Origin: Engraulis encrasicolus
Lineage: Eukaryota; Chordata; Actinopteri; Clupeiformes; Engraulidae
NCBI RefSeq assembly: GCF_034702125.1
Contig: NC_085866.1
Location: 17,671,815-17,735,814 of the forward strand
Direction: 5' to 3'
DNA: 64,000 bases
Positions 26,901 to 37,645 of the stretch are shown here, piece by piece. Position 1 is the first letter of the stretch. The number at the start of each line of letters is the position of its first letter. Made by a program: the position numbers and the translations under genes. The notes beneath the pieces are model-generated. The model searched no databases, had not been told where the DNA came from, and worked only from the letters and a program-made list of their open reading frames with translations.

Positions 26901-29900
26901 AAAGACGTTCACTGAAACATCAACGGCACTTTAGCACATTTCATAACTAGTCAAATTTTCAAATAGCAAAATACATTCAGGCTATAACCTCCCATAACCA
27001 ATAATATAAATGTATAACACACCGTGTGATATTTCTGGCGAAGTTCTTACTCTTAGATATAAAATTTGTGGTTTGTTGCCAAAATGTGAGGTTTCATGCC
27101 AGGGAATTCGCTCTCTTAAGGAATTGGGAAAGTTATTGCATCTCTCTTCTTGCCACTCAATTTGCGGTGCATGCGCACAAATGTGTAAACAAAGATTGTC
27201 CTTATAGAGTTTGTTTGTTCGTTTGTTTACATTTATGGCCAAATACGCTACTGTGGCTATTTCATGGCCAGTACAGGTAATAAAATTCACTTCACACTAA
27301 AAATCAACACTAGTATAAGTAATTGAATAAATACATTAAATAAGTTTGCTCACATCAACACATTTTAAAAAGTTCAAAACATTTAAAGGTGGAACCTTAT
27401 TAAAAACACCAAAAATAGTGTCTTCTTTAAAAAAACTGTTGTCTTTTCCTTCTAAGAGCAGGGCAAGATAGAATATGCTTTGTCCTTATATAGAAAGTCT
27501 TTTCCACGGAAATGACTAGACGGCAGATATGCACAAGCCATAAGCAGCACAATCCAAGTTACTAAACTCAGCTAATAAGAAAAGGCACATTGTTGTGGAA
27601 AATTGAGTGCTGAGGGTAGTTGTGGGGAAAGTTGTGGGACTGGAAAGTCATCCATCCTGAAGCAGACATTAGGTCCCTCGTACTTGAGCCAAACTACAGT
27701 GTTATGTTGAATCTGAGGCTGAAAAACCCCACTTGGTCAGCTGCCTTCACTGACAAATTGTCACACATCTCATCACCACTGGACCTGACTAGCATGTTTG
27801 CGCTCATTTGACCTAAATGACATAAATGTGACCTACACGTGTTGGTCCTCTGTTTTTAGAGCCATACCAACAACTACGGTACTCATGAAAAAGATCACAT
27901 TTGTCAATGGGCAGCATAAATGAACATAGCAAAAAAAAAGGTAATATGTGCATGTGTTGCAAACTTTTCAGTACTGCTGAAAGTCCACCCCATTTCTCCA
28001 CTTCCGAATACTTGAGGTAATTGCACGCATGAAAAGCCATACTCACGTCTGTGGCATAGAGAATATCGATGATCTTCTGCAGCGTTTCATCTCCTTCCCC
28101 TTCCTTCTCTTGGCAAATCAGCTCAATGTTTCGCAACTTGCCAAAATAAAAGTCCCGCTCCTTCTCCATGTCTTGAATTGTGGACTTCAGTAGATTAAGC
28201 TGTGTGATGGGAGAGAAAAAAAAGAATCCATGAAGTGACAGGCTAGCTACATGACCAGGTCAACTACGGCATAGAGGTAGAAAATAACACTAGAGAGGAC
28301 CCCGCCCCCCTTTTTACGGCAATCTGTAACGACCATTATCTGTAGGTAGATCGGAAAAATGGAAATAAACGGAGAACGAGGCTCACCTCTGTCAAAAATG
28401 GCTTAATCATGTGAAAATGGCCATCAACACACTATACAAGGACAATAGTTGAAGTGTATGTTCATAAAAGAGATTATTTGATTTTTAAATGTATTTTATC
28501 GACTCATATGATTTAAGTAGATATTTAGCCTGACATTTCAAATCTGGTCTTTGATTAAAGTGTTACTTCATATTTACACAGTTTTAGTCAATTTCTTGAC
28601 AGGGGTGGGTGTGTTCTCCATTGACTTGCATTGCCTGAAGGTACTTACACTACCTACGGAAGTTGGGAAGCTCCAGCTGCCATTTCCCAGTACTGTCGCA
28701 AATGGCTGTGTCCTCTCTAGTGTTATTTTCTACCTCTATGAACTACGGCTACCACAGCAGCAGGTAACCTTCTGTGTATAGGGTGCGGGCCAGGGCAGAT
28801 TTTGTGATAAGCCACAAAACAGTAAAGCTTATTGGGCAACAACAGTAGATTTTAACGTTTTTTTCCCCATCCAGTCACATTATGGTAATGAGCAATCACA
28901 GTTTGCCAAACAATCGGAGCGTTGAATTGTAGTGACATTGTTGATGTTTCTAGTCATAACCAAAATGGGCCACAGAGCTTTTTGGGTGTTTCATCACTTC
29001 AGTAGCTCGGAAGCAGAGGTGTATAAACTAGAAGTAAAAGCAAAGTAGGAACTCCAATTGGATACTCCATAAGTACAGGAGAATAACTAACAACATTCTA
29101 ATGCAAGTACAAGACTAGTAGACATCATGAATTTACCTATACCTCTAATTTTATACACCTGAGCTCTGTATAGGGTGACCACCTGCTAATAAGCCCCAAA
29201 ACATTGCTGAATATATTCATGAATCACCCATCGTGTTTTCCCCCTATTTCCCTGTCAGCTAATTTTAATGAATTCATCATAAATACGCTGACTGCTAGTG
29301 CATATATTTGTTGGTAATTGCGCGGAAATGCAGTTCGTTCCTCCTCAATTTTGGCTTCTTATGTAGTGGTTCTGTGTTAGTCTATGAAAAGAAAGTCGCT
29401 TCCAGGCACTGTTTCAATCTACATTCAAGCAAGTGGCAAATCTACTTCCGGGTACCCTAGTTGTCTCAACTCTGAATACCATGGCTCTGGTTATACCTCC
29501 TGGATAAGCTCTGCCCTCTCTTCGTCTCCACTGCTGCCGGGCCTCCGTGTGGCTCCAGGGGCCATCTTGGGAGCTACCTTAGCTGAAGGGCGTGGGGGAG
29601 CTGCAAACACAAAGAAAAAAGGGAGGAGACATTCTGTTAAGATTGCCAAGACAATCCACTGGTCATTTGGAAAATAATAAAGCCTTTATCAGCAATGACT
29701 ACTCAACAAGTCAATAATGCAGTGACAATACATACAGCCAACCTAGCTTGAGTGAAGTATTTTTTTTGGAATGGCCACCACAAAGCCTTGATCGAAATTA
29801 TGTTGAGCGTCTATAGGCTGAGCTTAAAGGGCATGTGTGTACAAGGCAGCCAACAACTGTGGCCCAATTACACCAGGTCTGTGAGGAGGAAAAATCCTGC

Positions 29901-32900
29901 CAACTATTGATGACCGCTTGTACAATAGAAGGACATCCAAACCTTTTGACTCACATCATACAGTTTCAAGGGAATTGCACTAAATTCGAATGGAATGTTG
30001 GCAAAATGTACGAGTTAACACCCAATCTGACTTTCAGCAAACGAAAATGTTAGTAGTCATCTAAATCAGGGAAGGTTTAATCTGATTTAAATGTCTTCAG
30101 GCATAAAAACACAATTATTTTCTTCCCTCGAAAATGGATATCGACTTCTGGTCCAACTGAATGCTGGAGTAAACTGGAGTTTGAGATGAAAAATCAAGTT
30201 ATAGTTTATTGAATGTCTAAGGTACGGTCCGATTCTGTAGGTTTTATTGATGAATATGGTATTCGTCTTGAATATTTTCAAATTATTTAAAGCCCAAGTA
30301 CAAAAGAATGTCAGTAAATGCACGGTGGTGACTCAAATTCCCAATACTAAATTAAACAATGTACAGAGAAATGAAAGAAGCACTGATGACTGAAGTGTAC
30401 ACTGGTAATAAAACTTGAACCCATTTAAGAATACATATTGAAGTACAAAAGCATTTCAGAAATACAGAGATATTGCCTGGCCCTTCTGACAGTCATCACT
30501 GCCTAATCAAAATGTTAGAATTTTAACACCAAACTTTTAATCCAACCTAAACTCCTCAGCCATCCAGATTTTGAGGTACACCTGTGAAAATCTTTTTTAC
30601 CTGCAGCCATGACCTTCTTGGGCTTGTTAAGGGCTGGCGGTGCTGGAGAGGGCACGGCGCCGGAGTCCTGACCCTGCCGCGCTTCCACGGGGTCGTACTC
30701 TCTGCCATCATAGTTGGCATCAAAGAACTTCTTAAACCACTGGACAAACTCAAAGTTGTCCTGGAACTTGCCTTTAACTAACTTGTCCACAGGAATAATC
30801 TGGAGGAAATAGAAAGAGGATGTTAAACCGCTGGCCTCATGACACACAACCACAAAAACATAAATGGCACAAGACAAGTATAAGTCAACCAATCATCAAA
30901 GTATGATTGAAGGCATAGACAAACTAGATTTTTCAATATATAATTTTAACTAGTCATAACATGCATAATGATGAGGTGGGGGCAGGGGCACTGACAGCTT
31001 TGGCCGGGCCCAGGACAAAGTCATCTGATTGGACCCCACGCAAAGTAATGGGAACCCATTTCCGGGGGCCAACTTTCCCTGGTCCCAGGACAACTGACCC
31101 CTTACCCCCCCTGTCAGCATCCCTGGTTGGGGGACACTAGACACACTGGACTACAAGGACTACTAGGGGAAAATGCTGAGTATAATCATAACTAGATAGC
31201 AACAGAGTGCTATGTGGGAACTCCCTTGCTACTTTCTGATCTGAAAGACTTGGCTTGAATGCCATGCCAAAGCGGTAGGCTGAGTTAAGGAGACAATCCG
31301 AGAGCGGGGAGGGGTGGAAAGATGACGATGTATTACTCGACAAATGGAGGCCTGTAGTTTGTGTGAATACAACTGACATGATTTGGCTATGGGCTACGAT
31401 TCGAACAAGCCAAATGATACATTAATAATGCCAACTAATTGGTGATGCAAAACGTCAACTAAACCACACTGAGAAATTGATTAGCTGGTGTCCAGACTAT
31501 ATCTCACTTGTTTAACATAGAGGGCAAATCGTTTGAGTCTATGCTGCACTAAAAAGGCAATGTGAATTAACTACAGATTTTGTCAAAATTGAGCTTAGAC
31601 TGAAAATGGTTTTCATTATACCTAATTTGTCTTGTGACAACACGCTTATGGCCCAAATATGTCCCGTTTTTAGAGATAGTGGAATGTCAAATTTGATGCA
31701 ACTACAATATCCAACCTAATATCAAGGCTTTGAAGACATTTTTCTCAGTTTCATTGTTGGTGTAGTTACTGCACTTTGGCTTTGTGGGGCCAACGTTTTC
31801 TGATGGTGAGCAGTGTGGAGCCTGGCTATGACCAGCCTATCAGGTACATTTCAAATGAGATTCAGCCTGGAAACCGTCTATTCATTTTCTTGTTGGGGAG
31901 GTGGTGGGGTTTAAGATTGAGCAGTAAACATGGCTTAGACTAGACTATATTCAGCTGTTTTTTGGGTGCTACGCATGTCCATTATTCCCATGTAGCCCAC
32001 AGACAGCCAATAAAAGCCAAATGCTGTTCCTCTTTTAAAATTAACTTTTGATCTGAACCATTTAGAACACCTTCTAAAGCTTGATCAAAAGATTATTTCG
32101 CATTTGGTGTTACCATGGCAATTCCGGAAAAAGAAAAAGAAATGACAAGCTTCTGTTTGTTGAAGTAAGCTCATGTCTTGGCCTCCCTCTCCCTTCTGTG
32201 ATGGGGTTCCAAAACCCATGTGAACATTTTGGCCATGGTTTCCAAGTTATCCACTACATCAGAGTGAGCATGCAAGGTAGCATGGAAGTCTGAGTGTGTC
32301 CATTGTCCAACTCAATATCTCGAGTTTTATTCAATATCTCGCAAAGGCACAATTCAAAGGTCCTTTTCTAATTTGTAATCTGGATGTTGAATGGGGAAAA
32401 ATCCCCCAAAAGTTGTCGTTATCTCCATGAAGGCGGGGCGTCAGCAAAGTACGAGGCCACAAAAATAAGGAGAGGACGGGAGGTTATCGAGTTGAACATG
32501 GTGTGCATTTGACCCTCTCAAATCACCCTGTAACTACATCCTGTGTGTAATTTTTTTGCAATTTATTTCCAGAATAGATGGTGCCCATTCACAAAAGTTC
32601 TTTTTCATGAACATTCACTACCACCATTTGTATGTATTCAATATAGACTGGAATGAAAAAGTGAATCCAATCACCTAAATGCAATCAATCATTTTTAATT
32701 AAACGTCATAGACTCTTTGGCTACAAAACCTACTATGGTCTGACAAGTAAATATTGTTTTATCAATTAGTAAATACTCATGAATGGTCAAATTAGTAAAT
32801 GGATAGTATATGTAGATTAGCTTCTATAATTACACACTGTACTTCAAACACTTAAGTTAGGTGAACTTCAGAGGATAAAAACTGAGATGTTATTGTATAC

Positions 32901-33516
32901 GGAAATCTATTGTCTATATAAATAAATATTGTGCATACAGGCTACTGATCAGCTCAGTCACAATATTTAGACTTGTGAATAGTGACATGTACATGTTTTA
33001 ACAGTTAATGATTTGATGATTTGGATTGACTGGTGGGACATCTAATAACAGTACAGGAAACCTTTTAATGCCAAAAATGTGACAAAAAACAGACACACCA
33101 TGTTGACATTTAGCAAGTCGGCCTATTGTACAGTCACACTTACTTTATCGACACCCATTCTTTTGAAACCAGCTTGAAGTATCTTGAAATTCTGAATGTA
33201 TTCATGTTCAAGCTTGGCTGCAAATTTGACCTTCTTCAGTGGGACACAGCCAGGAAACAGCATATCCATGAACTGGCAATATACTGCTCCTGAGTTTTGG
33301 AGGGATAAAAAACAAATGTTTAACAGTTTAATTCATACAACAACGTAGCTAACAAGCAGTAACATCTTGATGCTGTAATGTGCTGCTTAGCCTACCTGAA
33401 CACAGATGTTCAATCTTGGAAATGCTGAATTGAAGGGATTCGTTGATCCACGCCAGCATATCATGACGACTCAAATTGTCGCTGGTCACAGAGGTCGAGT
33501 ACACATTTACAGCCAT
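17978..33516 (-). CDS. mapre1: Microtubule-associated protein RP/EB family member 1 (EB1)
   Basis: Six coding exons: 33396-33516 (ATG at 33516-33514), 33144-33289, 30601-30799, 29497-29600, 28047-28199, 17978-18028 (TAA at 17978). All phases agree and give 257 aa; human EB1 is 268. EB1 is a plus-end tracking protein: its N-terminal calponin-homology (CH) domain binds growing microtubule tips, and its C-terminal coiled-coil EBH domain recruits SxIP and CAP-Gly partners. Seen: the CH domain in the first three exons ([58 protein letters not shown]), a Pro/Lys-rich linker, the coiled coil and EBH segment ([19 protein letters not shown]), and an acidic tail ending EEF, the EEY/F CAP-Gly ligand. 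The start matches the invariant EB1 N-terminus. It lies between dnmt3b and efcab8-like, as in mammals. MAPRE2/3 are alternatives, but synteny favours MAPRE1. Confidence 0.96.
18050..18358. mobile_element. hAT-type MITE in last mapre1 intron
   Basis: Ends TAGGGATG and CATCCCTA; flanks ATTTATAT (18042-18049) and GTTTATAT (18359-18366) match at 7 of 8 bases. It lies 20 bp upstream of the acceptor of the final mapre1 exon (sense orientation), so it touches the acceptor's branch region. Confidence 0.75.
19370..20000. repeat. Degenerate hAT-like repeat fragments
   Basis: Pieces with ATCGATT/AATCGAT motifs and CCCAGCCCT ends (about 19678 and 19980) look like remains of TIR-type elements of the CAGGGCTGGG class. 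No clear pair of ends. Confidence 0.35.
20140..20830. repeat. Dispersed repeat shared with 41055-41385
   Basis: Segments GGTATTGCAACTATGCTGCC, TTTTGCAGCTAAAAAT and CTTAGAATTTGGTGGTGG recur in the same order at 41055-41385; shorter pieces recur near 27880-27925 and 51230-51310. The copy here is split by an unrelated ~360-bp insert (about 20220-20590). Family not recognised. Confidence 0.6.
21751..23425. mobile_element. 1.7-kb non-autonomous DNA transposon (TACCGTATTTT termini)
   Basis: Ends are inverted: TACCGTATTTTGCGGACCAT on the left, complement of TACCGTATTTTCGGGACCAA on the right, each followed by sub-terminal GACGCA / GTGCGTC repeats. The interior (22300-23050) is CpG-rich and has a short plus-strand frame from ATG 22632 of about 43 codons ([15 protein letters not shown]...). 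No recognisable transposase. In a mapre1 intron. Confidence 0.7.
23870..24520. mobile_element. MITE with ~200-bp inverted arms and TTAA ends
   Basis: Left arm about 23870-24075 and right arm about 24315-24520 are nearly perfect complements. Both ends are TTAA + AGGAGAAGTCCAG, which fits a TTAA target duplication (piggyBac- or Kolobok-type). The central ~240 bp is unique. A diverged relative lies at 39470-39765. Confidence 0.8.
24690..25075. repeat. Diverged repeat related to the 54976-55367 element
   Basis: CAGGGTCCCCACTTTCC... at the left and TTCCATGATATTCCAGGAATTCTATGAC near the right mirror the ends of the 54976-55367 hAT-type MITE (TTCCATGAC motifs). Right terminus unclear. Confidence 0.5.
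26851..26883. repeat. Perfect 14-bp hairpin
   Basis: GCATCAACTGAAAC, loop TTTTT, then GTTTCAGTTGATGC. It sits in a mapre1 intron with no neighbouring RNA-gene signals; function unknown. Confidence 0.8.
28270..28740. mobile_element. hAT-type MITE with exact 8-bp target duplication
   Basis: About 30-bp inverted termini (CATAGAGGTAGAAAATAACA ... complement) and AACTACGG at 28262-28269 and 28741-28748. It is 71 bp upstream of the acceptor of mapre1 exon 28047-28199. Confidence 0.85.
29740..29965 (+). mobile_element. Tc1-like transposase relic
   Basis: Reads in one frame [38 protein letters not shown], close to the Tc1 C-terminal motif (WPxxSPDLNPIE.LW..LK). A stop codon breaks it. In a mapre1 intron. 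Confidence 0.7.
30983..31125. mobile_element. Short hAT-type MITE
   Basis: Ends CAGGGGCACTGACAG and CTGTCAGCATCCCTG; flanks GGTGGGGG (30975-30982) and GTTGGGGG (31126-31133), 7 of 8 matching. 143 bp. Confidence 0.7.
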
Positions 33517-34391
33517 ATGTAAGCTGCAAATAAACAAAAACGTACACTTGAGCCAAAAATGAGAACAAGGTGCAAAATGAAATGTCATCAGATCAGTAAG
33601 TGGTAGTAGTGAATGTGATCCGCTTAAGGTTATACATGTGGGAAATACAGATAGGTGGGTGAAACCATTCATTCAATTACAGGCACAAAACAAACACAAC
33701 CAATCCATTTGCATGGGCCTAGGCAACCCTAGAAGCAACCCTCTCGCTGGTTGTGCAGTTGGGCTAACCTGCTGTTTGTGTGTTTTTTAGAGGCGTTTTG
33801 TGGCGTAGCCAACAAGCTAGCAACAGGAGAGGATTATTATACTCGTGAGGCCGGCTAATGACGTTGAGTAGGTCTACGGTAGCCAAGGTATTAATTGTAC
33901 AGTAAACTCAACCCTCTCGTGTGAACCGTTTGGTACTCTGGTTAGGCCTAGTTATCGTTCAGCAACTTTCGTGTAACTAGTTTTCGCCCGGTCTTACAAC
34001 TGGCATAAGGCGGCGCTACGCCAGTTAGCTGTCTATGTGATATCAGAGGCTAATAATAACATTAACCTCTTTCTTCTATGGACCCACAGAGACTCCCATT
34101 CGTAACAGCATACGATTTAAACCCCCAAGCCTTGCTGGTGCTATGCCATCTAAACATATGACAAAATCATCTAAAATCATACTGAAATCCATCCACCCCA
34201 CACCCTCTTGTTAGCCAACTTGGCTGCCGTTAGCTTGCTAAGTTGCAGTTTGACTGAACGGCTAACGCTAACGAGCTAGTTTCCTCAATTTAAGATCAGC
34301 TTGTTACGTTTTCTAAATTCGCATCAGGGTTCCAAAAATGTCTAAGTGTTGATTTCCTGTCATAGCGCTGAAGATGGGCTATGTATTTTAC

Positions 34392-34552
34392 CTGGTTGTT
34401 GCGGAAGTGCCGATTTATTAGTGAAGAAAAGAAAGACACATAAAAGAAGCGTGGATGCCGCTAGTTCCTCCCTTGGTATTTCACCCGTTCTTGCCGGCGG
34501 GTCCTCCTATGATACTGCCAAAGACGTTACGCAGCGCGATGAGTTTGCATAA
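34392..34552 (-). other. mapre1: Probable mapre1 5' UTR exon
   Basis: A minus-strand donor of good consensus (CCAG|GTAAAA) puts the 3' edge of a non-coding first exon at 34392. The ATG-containing exon at 33396-33523 opens with an acceptor at 33524-33525 only 7 bases before the ATG, so an upstream UTR exon is required. Its 5' limit is not visible; I end it just below the CRE at 34554. Confidence 0.5.
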
Positions 34553-34553
34553 A

Positions 34554-34561
34554 TGACGTCA
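34554..34561. promoter_or_regulatory. Palindromic CRE (TGACGTCA) in the mapre1 promoter region
   Basis: A perfect 8-bp cAMP-response element lies immediately upstream of the inferred mapre1 5' UTR exon, in a locally GC/CpG-richer stretch (about 34440-34600). CREB/ATF sites near start sites are common in ubiquitously expressed genes. Promoter use is inferred from position only. Confidence 0.45.
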
Positions 34562-34908
34562 CCACGCAGAGGTCCCACGTAGGATCTGAATCTCTGCTCT
34601 GGTTCTTCTCTGACCAAACTCAGTCAGGGTGTGCCATAGGCCTACATCAAGCTATATTTTTTACAGGGTGTGCGACAGGCCTACATCAAACCACATTTTA
34701 CAAATTATCTTATATGCTGTAGGCAGCATGCATAGATAAACTAATTGGGTCAGGTAGGTAGGATATAGGCTACTGATGAATAAAATGAAAAGCACTTAGA
34801 GCACCGACCTAGCAGCAAGTATGTCCCCGGCCTTTTGAGGGTATTAAGTGCAATTGGTTGCCAAAGGCCAGGGACATGCTTGCTTTGAGGCTTAAATTAT
34901 GCATGCAA

Positions 34909-35380
34909 GTGTAACGGAGGCTAACTAGCACAGAGTTGGCGTGGAACGTTGGTAAACCTCCCTCCGATAGCTTCATACAGTCTCGTGCCGTTGGGCCGAG
35001 AGACTAGTCTCTTGGCCCAGCGGTATCGTACTGTGTCTCCCATTGCCGAACCGTTGTAGTTGACGAGGTCGCACGTTCGATCCCAGAGGGGGGTGAACAG
35101 GTGCAAGATGACCTCCGTCACAGTGGTGCCGTGACCCGGATTGGAGTGAGGTTTAAGGGGGAGAGTGTAACGGAGGCTAACTAGCACAGAGTTGGCGTGG
35201 AACGTTGGTAAACCTCCCTCCGATAGCTTCATACAGTCTTGTGCCGTTGGGCCGAGAGACTAGTCTCTTGGCCCAGCGGTATCGTACTGTGTCTCCCATT
35301 GCCGAACCGTTGTAGTTGACGAGGTCGCACGTTCGATCCCCGAGGGGGGTGAACAGGTGCAAGATGACCTCCGTCACACA
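34909..35380 (+). mobile_element. Tandem pair of tRNA-derived SINE-like units (256-bp period)
   Basis: The unit starting GTGTAACGGAGGCTAACTAG at 34909 repeats at 35165 with only a few mismatches over ~215 bp. Each has a tRNA-like core (GGCCCAGCGGTATCGTACTG ... B-box GTTCGATCCC). The second copy stops after CTCCGTCAC. Related sequence in the opposite orientation follows at 35572-35935. Confidence 0.7.
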
Positions 35381-35571
35381 ACCATGTGCGAGCGAGCTCG
35401 TGCACACATAGCCTACTTGCTGCAGAATGATCAAAGCTCAATGTACAATACTGGAGGTATAATGTAAGGGGATGCATATCGCCAACTGTCTCATCAATTG
35501 TTCCCATCATTGTTTGACTCTACAGCGACCTCAACATGGAATTCAGAAGAGCGCCCCTCACAATTCTGTCA

Positions 35572-35935
35572 TTAGGTGTTCCACTTCAGCCCGCCACTTG
35601 GGGCTGGAATCCGCCACCTCCTAGTCAAGCTACCGATACTTTGGGAGGGAGATCTTACTAACATTCCATGCCACACTCTGCTAGTTGGACCCCTAAATCT
35701 CACTCCCATCCGGGTCATGGCACCAGTGTAACTAAGGTGTTTCTTCGCAGTCCGCCACTCTGGGCTCGGACCCGCCACCTCCAAGTCAACGTATGGGTAG
35801 AGGCACAGCACCATTCTGCTGGGCTAAAGGAGCAGTTTGATAGCTCAGCGCTACTGATACTGTATGAGGCTTCGGGAGGGAGGTTTTACTAACGCTCCAT
35901 GCCACACTCTGCTAGTTGACCTCCGTTACACAAAA
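35572..35935 (-). mobile_element. Inverted, diverged copies of the 35-kb SINE family
   Basis: Two consecutive segments share CATGCCACACTCTGCTAGTTG and CGCCACCTCC motifs with each other and are antiparallel relatives of the 34909 unit (GGAGGGAGGTTTTACTAACG versus CGTTGGTAAACCTCCCTCC). Confidence 0.6.
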
Positions 35936-36775
35936 AGTGCATCCTACAGCATGTTCCCAGCATAAGGCCTAGGCCTGGTGTGTTGGAATAAAAATGGGTC
36001 ATGATGTTTGCCTGTTCCGCTACAGTTTTCTCGCCATGTCCTGCAGACAGGCTATGGAGGTCCTTTGTCCCCAGGGCCAACACCACACAGAAGGACACAT
36101 CGAAAGAGATCGTTATAGGTGACTGGACTGCAAACCAACCCCCCCCCCCTCACCCCCCACTTGCATACGTACAGTATCTGCACGCTTCTCCTCACTGTTT
36201 CCCCCACACCAGGCCACGCCCTCCTAGTCAAGCCAGAGCAATACACATTTTGTTTCTGAGCTCCTGAAAAATCAGGAACTCCTCCCACTATGTCGGGAAG
36301 CAAACAACCGCAAACCAAGGGAGGCGGGTCAACCATGGCGTTTGGGAAATGTTAATTGTTATTCTCTTGGTCAGACCAAGTCTCGAGTTGAGGAGATTTG
36401 AAAGTAGATGATAAATCTGCAATCAACCAGGACAACTTTTCTGCACTAGGACTCTGCACTAGGATAATTACTGTACTGCAATGAGTTCTTCTTCAATACA
36501 GTCATACAGGACAATCAATTTTTGTATGCTGAAGTGTGTGTGTGAGAGAGAGTGTGTAGAGGTGGAGCGCAGCCACACAGTGTGCAACTTGTGATCCCCC
36601 ATCTTTTTTTTGTCAATGGATTTTTGTCATGGACTAGGTATGCACAGTGACTTCTGACACTCCTGGAAACATTTTGGACACCATTTCACTTCAGAGCTTT
36701 TGGCTGCTCTGTGCCACATACCGTAGCTATGGCACATGTGGTGATGAGTCACTGTTATACTTCTCATCATTACAG

Positions 36776-36776
<1 letters not shown>

Positions 36777-36834
<58 letters not shown>

Positions 36835-36889
36835 TGAGTGAGTGAGTGAGTGAGTGAGTGAGTGAGTGAGTGAGAGAGAGAGACAGAGC

Positions 36890-36946
<57 letters not shown>
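36777..36946. repeat. Compound microsatellite (TG)n(TGAG)n(GA)n
   Basis: About 27 TG units, about 10 TGAG units, then about 35 GA units, ending at ~36946. Confidence 0.95.
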
Positions 36947-36948
<2 letters not shown>

Positions 36949-37416
36949 CAGCCTTTGGCTGAATGTATGTTAGAGTGAGCTACCTATATATGGTTAATGT
37001 GTAATGATGTGTTATGTCTTATGTATTCTGCATTTATGTTTGCATGCAACTGGACACCTTAATTTCCATTTGGGATTAACCAATTATACTCTGCTCTACT
37101 CTCTATTCTGCTTTTGAGAGTACAAGGCAAGCTAGACAGGTTTTGGAGAATCTTGAATATATTTTGAGACCGTCTTGAAAATAAGGCTGGTAAACTGTTG
37201 GACTTTGAAATTAATATTGCAGTATATTCACAGCCAACATTAATTGTACAGATAGGCTACGCCCATTACATAGAGGCTGAGTCACTCAGAATGAAATACA
37301 GGGGGAATAATTACTTAATATTACATTTAATATCGAATTGCCATTCATTACCCATAGATGTGTGTATATACAAGACATATTTCTCCAATTAAAATCATTT
37401 TATAGGTACTGTATGA

Positions 37417-37625
37417 CAGTGTTTCCCAACCTTTTTTGACTCGAGTACCCCCTAAGCCTTTTTGTTGTACCATGAGTACCCCCTATCCCATGCTCTCTCT
37501 ATATATACCTTTATCCCAGTATGACTATACTCTATTCAATTGTCATTATCACATTTTTCCGCGTACCCCCTGACGTGTGCTCGCGTACCCCTAGTGGTAC
37601 ACGTACCCCTGGTTGGGAAACACTG
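37417..37625. mobile_element. hAT-type MITE with exact 8-bp target duplication
   Basis: Ends CAGTGTTTCCCAACC and GGTTGGGAAACACTG (15-bp perfect inverted repeat); CTGTATGA at 37409-37416 and 37626-37633. 209 bp. The start of another copy is at 63921. Confidence 0.9.
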
Positions 37626-37645
37626 CTGTATGAGACAAAGAAATA

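Noticed and set aside
34346..34552. 68-codon plus-strand frame at the mapre1 promoter
   Set aside because: Antisense to the inferred 5' UTR exon, no splice or homology support.
35040..35100. A functional tRNA gene in the repeated unit (also 50225-50300)
   Set aside because: A/B-box-like sequence is present, but no convincing acceptor or anticodon stems; context and copies indicate SINEs.
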